A DNA stretch of 64,000 bases from Salibacter halophilus (GTDB lineage Bacteria > Bacteroidota > Bacteroidia > Flavobacteriales_G > Salibacteraceae): NCBI RefSeq assembly GCF_008806325.1, contig NZ_WACR01000005.1, positions 234,028 to 298,027 on the forward strand, in the 5' to 3' direction. Below the pieces are notes generated by a model. The model was given only the letters and a program-made list of their open reading frames with translations. It was not told the origin of the DNA and ran no database searches. Shown piece after piece: positions 24,811 to 32,259 of the stretch (position 1 is the first letter of the stretch; the number at the start of each line of letters is the position of its first letter). The translations under genes and the position numbers were made by a program.

Positions 24811-26222
24811 TATAGTGTTAAATCGAGCTGACTCATTTTGTTGTAGAGTGTTTTGCGATCTACTCCAAGGATCTTGGCAGCCTCTGATTTATTTCCGTTC
24901 ACTCTTTTAATAGCTCTTACGATAGCTTTTCTTTCAGCAACGGCAACCGCCTCCTTTAAAGTTACAGGAGATTGGTCTTCATTATCGTTTTCCCATTCCT
25001 GGTTCCACATTTCATCAGGTAATGAATTGAGTGTAATTCTATCTTCATTTTCTAATAGCACAGCACGCTTCACTGTATTTTTGAGCTCGCGTAAATTTCC
25101 GTGCCAGGGGTACTTTTTTAGTTGATCCAGTGCTTTTGCACTTACTCCTTTTATCGACTTTTCAAGATCATTATTCGCCTTTTCAATGAACAGATTGAGA
25201 AATGATTCTAAATCCTCCTGACGTTTACGCAATGGAGGAATTTCAATTTTAAACTCATTCAATCTGTGGTATAAATCTTCTCTAAACTCCCCTTTTTCAA
25301 CTGATTTTGATAAATCCTCATTTGTGGCAACCAACACCCTAACATCTACATCAACCGGTTTTTCAGATCCTAAACGTGTTACTTTGCGCTCTTCTAAAAC
25401 CCTCAGTAACTTAACCTGATTATCATAAGAAAGATTTCCAACCTCATCAAGAAAAAGAGTTCCTGTATGAGCACGTTCAAATGATCCTAACTTTTTTTGT
25501 AAAGCTCCCGTGAAAGCCCCCTTTTCGTGACCAAAAAGCGAACTCCCCGATAGGTTCTCAGGAAGTGCACCGCAGTCAACAGCAACGAATGGATTATTAG
25601 ATCGATTGCTTTTAAAATGAATTCTCCTTGCAGCGTACTCCTTTCCCGATCCCGTTTCACCGGTAATAATTACCGACATATCAGTAGGCGCAACCAAATC
25701 TATATGCTTTGTAACTTGCTGAGCTTGCGGGCTGTCACCCACTACATAAATCGTTTTTCGGTCAGATCCAGATTTAGCCTGCTTTTTGGGTTCTTTTTGG
25801 GTATTCGTTTTACTCGCAGACTTGACCTTTTGAGCTGAAGTAACATCGTTATTATTAGAAGATTTGTTTTTGAGAGCTTCTTTGATACGCATCAAAATCT
25901 CTTCAGGTTGAATAGGTTTTGTCACATAATCAAAGGCTCCTCTTTTAATTGTTTTGATAGCTGTTTTAACATCTCCATAACCGGTTATGATAATCACCTG
26001 AACATCCTGATGCTTTTCCTTTATCTTTTTAAGTACCTCTTCACCGTCAAAATCAGGTAATCGAAAATCGAGTAAAACGAGATCTGGTTTGTCTGCAGTG
26101 ACTGCTTTAAGAGCTTCTAACCCAGTCTCAGATACAGATACATTAAAATCGTTACGTTCTAAAAACCTCTTTAATAACAATCCAATATCTGGATCGTCAT
26201 CAGCAATCAATATCTTTTCCAT
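24810..26222 (-). CDS. Sigma-54-dependent response regulator (NtrC family)
   Basis: A 470-aa transcriptional activator. Receiver with ILIADDDPDIG and Asp in LVLLDFRLPDFDG (about residue 50), then a long Lys/Ser-rich linker, an AAA+ domain with Walker A GETGSGKEYA (about residue 183), the sigma-54 contact loop GAFTGA, Walker B GTLFLDEVG, and a Fis-type HTH (AAKILGVDRKTLYNK). I chose ATG 26222 (MEKILIADDDP); another ATG is 15 bases upstream at 26237. A TACATTTG box (26227-26234) sits just before the start. Confidence 0.92.
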   Translation of the reverse strand: MEKILIADDDPDIGLLLKRFLERNDFNVSVSETGLEALKAVTADKPDLVLLDFRLPDFDGEEVLKKIKEKHQDVQVIIITGYGDVKTAIKTIKRGAFDYVTKPIQPEEILMRIKEALKNKSSNNNDVTSAQKVKSASKTNTQKEPKKQAKSGSDRKTIYVVGDSPQAQQVTKHIDLVAPTDMSVIITGETGSGKEYAARRIHFKSNRSNNPFVAVDCGALPENLSGSSLFGHEKGAFTGALQKKLGSFERAHTGTLFLDEVGNLSYDNQVKLLRVLEERKVTRLGSEKPVDVDVRVLVATNEDLSKSVEKGEFREDLYHRLNEFKIEIPPLRKRQEDLESFLNLFIEKANNDLEKSIKGVSAKALDQLKKYPWHGNLRELKNTVKRAVLLENEDRITLNSLPDEMWNQEWENDNEDQSPVTLKEAVAVAERKAIVRAIKRVNGNKSEAAKILGVDRKTLYNKMSQLDLTL

Positions 26223-26226
26223 GGTC

Positions 26227-26234
26227 CAAATGTA
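26227..26234 (-). promoter_or_regulatory. -7 box TACATTTG inside the signalling operon
   Basis: An exact TAnnTTTG match on the minus strand, ending 4 bases before the ATG at 26222. An internal promoter with a leaderless start is possible, but chance is not excluded. Confidence 0.3.
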
Positions 26235-26238
26235 CAAA

Positions 26239-26258
26239 GTGTAGAAAAAAAACTACAC
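26239..26258 (-). other. Small inverted repeat GTGTAG-N8-CTACAC
   Basis: Six-bp arms with an eight-base A/T spacer overlap the stop of the receiver gene, between it and the sigma-54 activator. It could be a weak hairpin or a dimer-binding site. Confidence 0.3.
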
Positions 26259-26600
26259 ACCTAACGCATCTGAAAGTCTGGAAAAATTGAGGGGCTTTGA
26301 AATGAATGAAGCAACACCTAAAGATTTAGCTTTATTTTTCTCTTCATCGGTATCATAAGCGCTATTGATAACAACCTCACAATCAGGAAACCTATCTTTT
26401 AAATAAGGAATGAATTCAAAGCCCGAGCCGTCAGGCAGATTTAAATCTAACAAAACAAAGTCTGGGGAAAAGATTTCTAACAGTTCTCTGGCTTCTTCAA
26501 GTTTAGAAGCTCTTTGCACATCGAGACCTTTTCTCTTGAAAAACGATAAAATCAACTGTGCTGAATCGTTTTCATCCTCAATTAAAAGTAAACGAATCAT
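26253..26600 (-). CDS. Single-domain response regulator (receiver only)
   Basis: A 115-aa CheY-like receiver. Acidic pair IEDEND at residues 7-12, Asp in FVLLDLNLPDGSG (about residue 51), Ser/Thr position INSAYD, and Lys in FISKPLNF. No output domain. It is third from the start of a leftward run (ArsC-like, receiver, NtrC, NtrB). It may act as phosphate sink or protein-protein regulator for the neighbouring kinase or for the hybrid kinase. Confidence 0.9.
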   Translation of the reverse strand: MIRLLLIEDENDSAQLILSFFKRKGLDVQRASKLEEARELLEIFSPDFVLLDLNLPDGSGFEFIPYLKDRFPDCEVVINSAYDTDEEKNKAKSLGVASFISKPLNFSRLSDALGV

Positions 26601-26612
26601 ACCAACAATAAT

Positions 26613-26990
26613 TTACAAATCAACTAGATGCATTGGAGTCTTAACAATTACAACTTTATCATCTTTAAAAGCAATTGGGAACCTCAAAGAGCAGGGATTC
26701 GCTTTTAAAAACTTCACCCAATCCTGTGGAGACGCTTCCTCAAGAGGAAATTTCACCTCACTCAATTTTGACAAGTCAATGAGGTCTCTCATTTCGTAAC
26801 CACTACCTTCCAACACCCTATTTATTTGAGTAGGTGTTAATGTAGTTTTGGTAAAGTCTATTGCTTTAATATTCAGCCCTTCAGACTGAGCATAAGCTAA
26901 AGTTTGTTTTCCTTTGTTTGACTCAGGGTCGAGATAAAGAGAAATCTGTTTTGTCGTTGAATTACTCATATTATCCGTCTTCCTATCCAT
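26613..26990 (-). CDS. ArsC/Spx-like thioredoxin-fold protein lacking redox cysteines
   Basis: A 125-aa protein. Its layout follows the ArsC/Spx family: a beta strand ISLYLDPESNKGKQTL in place of the usual YxxPxCxxCKxA, then AYAQSEGLNIKAIDFTKTTLTPTQINRVLEG, a typical family pattern, and LRDLIDL and LRFPIAFKDD. The only Cys is in the C-terminal half (NPCSLRFPI). Because the catalytic Cys is missing, it is unlikely to be an arsenate reductase. A protein-binding regulatory role as for Spx is a guess. An alternative start is at 26969. Confidence 0.55.
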   Translation of the reverse strand: MDRKTDNMSNSTTKQISLYLDPESNKGKQTLAYAQSEGLNIKAIDFTKTTLTPTQINRVLEGSGYEMRDLIDLSKLSEVKFPLEEASPQDWVKFLKANPCSLRFPIAFKDDKVVIVKTPMHLVDL

Positions 26991-27107
26991 GATTATTATT
27001 TTCCTTAATCAAGAAAAAATCATTCCTAAATGATAAACAACTCAAAAACAAAATAATGGGCAAATCAACCACATAACCAAAGGGGATTTTTTACACACAA
27101 GCTTATT

Positions 27108-27123
27108 AGTTTCATTAGAAACT
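27108..27123. promoter_or_regulatory. Operator candidate 1, palindrome AGTTTC-N4-GAAACT
   Basis: A perfect 6-bp inverted repeat with 4-bp spacer, 182 bases before the susC start and 142 bases upstream of the related copy at 27250. Confidence 0.4.
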
Positions 27124-27249
27124 TTATTTCTAAAAAATAGAATCTACCATCATTTTTTAAATAAAAAAGCTGTTTTTCAGAGTTATTTCTTTCAATACTC
27201 GATTCAATTCATCTGAATTTTTAATAAAAACCAATTCGCAGGCCTTTTT

Positions 27250-27265
27250 AGTTTGTATAGAAACT
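27250..27265. promoter_or_regulatory. Operator candidate 2, AGTTTGTATAGAAACT
   Basis: It shares 13 of 16 bases with the palindrome at 27108. Its arms are AGTTT/AAACT. It overlaps the likely promoter (TAGTTTG at 27249-27255), which would suit repression. Confidence 0.4.
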
Positions 27266-27305
27266 ATTTAATTTGCTTCTGTTAAAAATCCTTAAAGAAA
27301 TACTT

Positions 27306-30300
27306 ATGAGACAAAAGCTACGGAGTGTATCAATGAGCCACTGTTGGCGAAAAGCTTCTATGGCCTTCTCGTTCACAGTGCTTTTTGCATTGATAACAGG
27401 TGCTGCATTTGCACAAAAAACAATTACAGGGAAAGTCGTTGATGATAAGGGGAATCCTGTATTCAGCGCAAATGTTGTTGAAAAAGGAACAACAAACGGA
27501 ACTACAACAGGGATGGATGGTACTTTTGAACTAGAAGTATCAGATGAAGCAAAAGCCCTGAAGTTTTCATTTGTTGGTTTCAAAACTAAAACTGTTCAAC
27601 TTAAAGGAAGAACTGAAATCAATGTAACAATGTCATCAAGTGTAGAACTCGATGAAGTTGTTGTTACAGCTCTTGGTGTTAAAAGAGAAGAGAAGTCACT
27701 TGGTTACTCAGTGCAAAAAGTTGACGGAAAAGACATTAGTGAAGTTAAAACAGATAATGTCGTCAATCAGTTAGCAGGACGCTCAGCTGGGGTTAATATT
27801 GTGGGAAGTGCAAACGGACCAACAGCTTCAGCAAATGTTGTTATTCGAGGACAAACATCATTGACAGGAAATAATCAGGCACTATTCGTAGTAAATGGTG
27901 TTCCTATTACAAATGGCATGTTCAGTTCTGGAGATGGTCTTAATGGATCATCAACAATTGACTTTGGTAATGCTGCTCAAGTTATCAATCCTGATAATAT
28001 CGAAAGTATGTCAGTACTTAAAGGTCCTGCAGCAGCAGCACTATACGGAACACGCGCCTCAAACGGAGTTATTCTCATAACTACAAAAGACGGCTCTGAG
28101 CAAGAAGGCTGGAATGTGAATGTTACCAGTAATACAACTTTTAGCTCTGTACTTAAGCTGCCAAATTACCAAAACGAATATGGGTTTGGCGGATATGGTA
28201 AATACAGCTACTTAGATGGCGCTAATTATACAAGTGCAACTGTAGAACAAGGTAATACAGGGAACACACAATCTTATGACTTTTACGATGCATTTGGTGA
28301 AAACTGGGGCCCCAGAACAAATGGCCAAATGATCAAACAATACAACCAGGACCCAGATGAAAGAGGTACTCTACAGCCATTTGAAGCTGAAGAGGACAAC
28401 ATTCGCGACTTCTACAGATTAGGTGTTGACCAGGTTAGCTCATTTAGTATTAGCAATAATCAGGAAAAAGGAAATTTCAGATTTGGATATACCAACAAAG
28501 AAAATAGAGGTATCCTTCCAAATACAGGGTTGCAACGTCACTACATTGATGTTGGTGGTGATCAACACATGTTTGATGACAGATTCCATGTTGGTGTTGA
28601 TGTTTCTTACGCAAACAGTAACTCAGATAACGTTCCAAACGCTGGATATGATGAATCTTCATCTGTAATGTACAACTGGCTATGGTTCCCCAGAACAGTT
28701 CACACTGATGAATTGACAGATTACTGGAAACCCGGACAGGAAGATCGCCAACAAGAAAACTTTGAAGAACTGTGGTCAAATAATCCCTGGTTAGTAGTAG
28801 AAGAAAACACAAACAGTTTTCAAAACCACAGAGTTTACGGAAATGCGAGAATGTCTTTCGACATCACAGACAAGCTTAATATCCGTTTTCGGTCAGGAGC
28901 TGACATCAACAATGAAAGACGCCAATTCAGAAGAGCGTTCTCAACTAAGCAGGTTCTGAACGGTAGCTACAGAGAAGATATTCTCACATTTACTGAGACC
29001 AACAATGAACTGTTACTATCTTACGATGATCTAGACTACGACAGAGCTTTCAACTTTGGTGTTAAATTGGGTGGTAATATCATGCAACAGCAAACACGTA
29101 TCAACAGAACGAGAGCTCCTCAATTGTTGATTCCTGGAATTTACAACCTGTCTAACGCAAGAGGAAATGTTATTGCTGATCAATTTGTTTACGACAAACA
29201 AATCAACTCAGTATTTGGAGTTGCGAACTTGAGTTACCAAAATTTCCTTTTCTTAGATATTACAGGACGTAACGATTGGTCGAGTACTCTACCGGAAGAA
29301 AACAATTCATTCTTCTATCCTTCAGTGTCCTTGAGTGGTGTTCTCAACGAAGCCTTAACATTGCCAAAAGAAATCAGCTTCCTTAAACTGAGAGCAGCAT
29401 ACGCACAGGTTGGTGGTGATACTGATCCATACAACCTTCGCAACACTTACCAGTACGGTTCTCCATGGGGAAGCAGCGCAATTGCTACGGTTAATCCTAA
29501 CCTCAATAACCCAAATTTAAAACCTGAGCGTACTACTTCATATGAAGCTGGTGTTGACATTAGACTTTTTGAAGGCCGCTTAGGCTTAGACGCGACAGTT
29601 TATCAAATGAATTCTACTGATCAGATCCTGAATGTACCGGTTGCCACGTCTTCTGGTTATACTTCAAGACTCACCAATGCCGGTGAAATCGAAAACAAAG
29701 GATTTGAAATCGTTCTTCATGGTGAACCTGTTAGAACAAAGGATTTCACATGGGGTATTGATGTGAATACATCTCGCAACAGAGCCACTGTTGTTGAATT
29801 GGCTGATGGTATTGACAATTATCAAATTGTACCAAACATGTACCCGGCTGATAACGGCCTTGGCCTCTCATTTGAAGCGAGACCTGGTGAACTATTAGGA
29901 CAAATGGTAGGACTTGGATTTAAACGCCACGATGGTGAAATCATTCACGAAGACGGACTTCCGGTTCTGACTACTGAAAAAGTTTCTAACGGTACTTTCC
30001 AACCAGATCTCCTCCTTTCAATCAACCAAAACTTCAAGTACAAGCAATGGAATTTGAATGTTTTAGTTGACGGTAGAATTGGAGGAAAAATTTATTCCAG
30101 GACTCACGCAATGTTAAACACAGGTGGTTCTATCACAAATGAAGATGATCCAAACGGTCTTGATCCACTTGAAGGTCGTGAAGAGTACGACTTAGAATAT
30201 GATCAATACGGCTACCCTGTTTGGAATCAAATCGATAGCGGAAGCTTTATAGGTGATGGCGTAACACTTAACGACAACGGTGAGTATGTTCAAAATACTG

Positions 30301-30629
30301 AGAGAGTTTCTACTCGTGACTACTTTTACGCTTATTACGGTAACGGCTTTAGAAGAGATAACATTGAAGCCGCAACATATGATGCTACATACTTTAAACT
30401 TCGTCAGGTTAGCTTGAGCTACACTTTTAAGCCTGAGCAACTTAAAGCTGATTGGGTAAACGGTTTAACTGTAGGTGTATACGGTCGTAACCTGTTACTT
30501 TGGTCAAAAGTTCCAAGCATTGATCCTGAAACTTATTCAATCAGGAACGGTAGAATTATCCAGGGTTTTGAAAGTACTTCATTGCCATCTGTAAGAAGTT
30601 ACGGATTTAGAGTAAGTGCAAACTTTTAA
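27306..30629 (+). CDS. SusC/RagA family TonB-linked outer membrane protein
   Basis: A 1107-aa TonB-dependent transporter. Signal peptide with AFSFTVLFALITGAAFAQ, then the carboxypeptidase-regulatory-like domain (ITGKVVDDKGNPVFSANV), the SusC hallmark ELDEVVVTALGVKREEKSLGY, the plug (GRSAGVNIVGS, VLKGPAAAALYGTRASNGVI) and the barrel, ending in an aromatic strand SYGFRVSANF. It pairs with the SusD-type lipoprotein 21 bases downstream. Substrate unknown; no glycoside hydrolase, peptidase or regulator sits in this cluster. I chose ATG 27306, which gives a normal signal peptide; in-frame ATGs at 27333 and 27360 are alternatives. Confidence 0.95.
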   Translation: MRQKLRSVSMSHCWRKASMAFSFTVLFALITGAAFAQKTITGKVVDDKGNPVFSANVVEKGTTNGTTTGMDGTFELEVSDEAKALKFSFVGFKTKTVQLKGRTEINVTMSSSVELDEVVVTALGVKREEKSLGYSVQKVDGKDISEVKTDNVVNQLAGRSAGVNIVGSANGPTASANVVIRGQTSLTGNNQALFVVNGVPITNGMFSSGDGLNGSSTIDFGNAAQVINPDNIESMSVLKGPAAAALYGTRASNGVILITTKDGSEQEGWNVNVTSNTTFSSVLKLPNYQNEYGFGGYGKYSYLDGANYTSATVEQGNTGNTQSYDFYDAFGENWGPRTNGQMIKQYNQDPDERGTLQPFEAEEDNIRDFYRLGVDQVSSFSISNNQEKGNFRFGYTNKENRGILPNTGLQRHYIDVGGDQHMFDDRFHVGVDVSYANSNSDNVPNAGYDESSSVMYNWLWFPRTVHTDELTDYWKPGQEDRQQENFEELWSNNPWLVVEENTNSFQNHRVYGNARMSFDITDKLNIRFRSGADINNERRQFRRAFSTKQVLNGSYREDILTFTETNNELLLSYDDLDYDRAFNFGVKLGGNIMQQQTRINRTRAPQLLIPGIYNLSNARGNVIADQFVYDKQINSVFGVANLSYQNFLFLDITGRNDWSSTLPEENNSFFYPSVSLSGVLNEALTLPKEISFLKLRAAYAQVGGDTDPYNLRNTYQYGSPWGSSAIATVNPNLNNPNLKPERTTSYEAGVDIRLFEGRLGLDATVYQMNSTDQILNVPVATSSGYTSRLTNAGEIENKGFEIVLHGEPVRTKDFTWGIDVNTSRNRATVVELADGIDNYQIVPNMYPADNGLGLSFEARPGELLGQMVGLGFKRHDGEIIHEDGLPVLTTEKVSNGTFQPDLLLSINQNFKYKQWNLNVLVDGRIGGKIYSRTHAMLNTGGSITNEDDPNGLDPLEGREEYDLEYDQYGYPVWNQIDSGSFIGDGVTLNDNGEYVQNTERVSTRDYFYAYYGNGFRRDNIEAATYDATYFKLRQVSLSYTFKPEQLKADWVNGLTVGVYGRNLLLWSKVPSIDPETYSIRNGRIIQGFESTSLPSVRSYGFRVSANF

Positions 30630-30650
30630 GAATCTTAAAACGAGAAAATT

Positions 30651-32117
30651 ATGAATTTATCGAAATATATATCTTTCGCTTTAATTGGTGGAGCATTAGC
30701 CTTCACCAGTTGCGAGCGATCACTCACAGAGGTTAACGAAAACCCAAATCAACCTGAAGAAGTTGAGCCGCAAGTAGTTCTCCCGGCTGTTATTCGTGAC
30801 GCTGTCAATGTTCACACTGATGGTGCTTATCTGGTAGGTAACAATGCAGCTCAATTGACAGCTAAAACCCTTCGTGTAGAAGTTGATATTTACAACTGGG
30901 GGTCTTGGCCAAATACCTGGGAAGGACTCTACAACACACTCAGGAATGCAGAACGACTTGAGCAATTAGCCAAGGAAGAAGGAAATGCAAATCAGGAAGC
31001 TATAGCCATCATAATGCAGAGCTATATTTACGCTACACTCACCAATGCTTATGGTAACATTCCTTATACTGAAGCTATCGATGGTGAAAACGGAAACTTT
31101 TTTCCCGGTTATGAATCTCAAAGCGAAATTTATACCGGTGCAAATGGTTTGCTTTCCAGACTTGAATATGCCGGTACTATTATTGATGAAAGCCAAACTG
31201 TAAATGGCGATATTCTGTTTGAAGGAAACATGACGATGTGGAAGAAGCTTTCTAATGCACTTCGAGTAAGATTGATCATGACAGCTTCAAACCAACTCAA
31301 TGATGCGGCATCAAGACTACAAAATATAGTAGCTGACGGACCACTTTTTACGATTGGAGAAAATGCTGCTCTTTCTTACTTATCTTCATCTCCCAATCAA
31401 TATCCACTTTACAACATGAAACAAGGTGATATTGATGCTGTAAATTTAGGAAGCCAGTTAGACACAGTATTCAATCAATACAACGATCCAAGGCTATCAG
31501 CAGTAGCCGCAAATCCTGTTGCAGGTGGTAAGCCTAATGGCAGTGATGCTGAAGTGGGTAGCATTTCTGGCAGCAATCTAAGTGACAGATACTTTTACCA
31601 GGAGTCTCCTCAAAACGCAAAAGGTGTAATCATGACCCACGCAGAGCAGGAACTCCTACTCGCTGAGGCTGCTAACAAAGGGCTCATAAGTGCTGCAACT
31701 GAAGAAACGCACTACAGAGCCGGTATAGAAAGTACATTTGACTTTTACAATGTTGACTTCGATGCTGATTCTAATTATTCTGATTTTTCAGATTTTTACA
31801 CAACATCAGGTATTGATCTAGGTTTGTTGACCTTACCAGAAGATCGACTTGATAAAATACGCGAGCAATTGTGGTTCTCAACTTTCTTCGCAGGCCACGA
31901 ACCTTATTTCCTTGTTCGCAGGTTTTTATTTGAAGAAAATGGAAACTGGGATGAGTTTTCATTCCTCTCACCTCCAGCTGGTAATGTCAACAATGATGAA
32001 TTACCTAATCGTTTCCTCTACCCAGGTAGTGAACAAAGCCTGAACGGTGAAAACTTTGAGGCTGCTGTACCTCCGGGCGGGGACAATATCAATAATTCAA
32101 TGTGGTTAGTAGAGTAA
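30651..32117 (+). CDS. SusD/RagB family nutrient-binding lipoprotein
   Basis: A 488-aa outer-membrane lipoprotein that forms the lid of the SusC transporter. The lipobox is at FTSCERSLTEVNENPN. The sequence has the SusD-like_2 look: the opening VNENPNQPEEVEPQVVLPA, TPR-like helices (LYNTLRNAERLEQLAKEEGN, IIMQSYIYATLTNAYGNIPYTEA), a long extended stretch and C-terminal FYQESPQNA and EQELLLAEAANKGL. It ends with a strong terminator 22 bases downstream. Substrate unknown. Confidence 0.93.
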   Translation: MNLSKYISFALIGGALAFTSCERSLTEVNENPNQPEEVEPQVVLPAVIRDAVNVHTDGAYLVGNNAAQLTAKTLRVEVDIYNWGSWPNTWEGLYNTLRNAERLEQLAKEEGNANQEAIAIIMQSYIYATLTNAYGNIPYTEAIDGENGNFFPGYESQSEIYTGANGLLSRLEYAGTIIDESQTVNGDILFEGNMTMWKKLSNALRVRLIMTASNQLNDAASRLQNIVADGPLFTIGENAALSYLSSSPNQYPLYNMKQGDIDAVNLGSQLDTVFNQYNDPRLSAVAANPVAGGKPNGSDAEVGSISGSNLSDRYFYQESPQNAKGVIMTHAEQELLLAEAANKGLISAATEETHYRAGIESTFDFYNVDFDADSNYSDFSDFYTTSGIDLGLLTLPEDRLDKIREQLWFSTFFAGHEPYFLVRRFLFEENGNWDEFSFLSPPAGNVNNDELPNRFLYPGSEQSLNGENFEAAVPPGGDNINNSMWLVE

Positions 32118-32139
32118 TTTTCTTCTCAAAACCATTTTA

Positions 32140-32166
32140 AGCCGGTCAAATCGACCGGCTTTTTTT
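32140..32166 (+). terminator. Intrinsic terminator of the susCD operon
   Basis: AGCCGGTC pairs with GACCGGCT around a short AAATC loop and is followed by a run of T. Confidence 0.9.
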
Positions 32167-32227
32167 GGCTAAAAAAGCGTATTTAGTCTTATTTATTTTT
32201 ATTTTTAGCTCTATCTAATTTTAATTT

Positions 32228-32235
32228 TACCTTTG
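32228..32235 (+). promoter_or_regulatory. -7 box TACCTTTG of the TonB receptor gene
   Basis: An exact TAnnTTTG match that would start transcription around 32241, with a leader of about 20 bases before the ATG at 32260. Confidence 0.55.
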
Positions 32236-32259
32236 CGTAGAATTAGAATTTGGTAAGTA

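Larger units (their letters stand above)
26991..27305. other. susC upstream region with two related palindromes
   Basis: A 315-bp AT-rich gap. It holds AGTTTCATTAGAAACT (27108-27123) and the related AGTTTGTATAGAAACT (27250-27265), which share AGTTT and GAAACT, plus a possible -7 box at 27249-27255 that overlaps the second palindrome. I see no coding capacity. Confidence 0.5.

Noticed and set aside
26613..26990. Arsenate reductase
   Set aside because: The catalytic cysteine is missing at the usual place, so the fold may be shared but not the activity.
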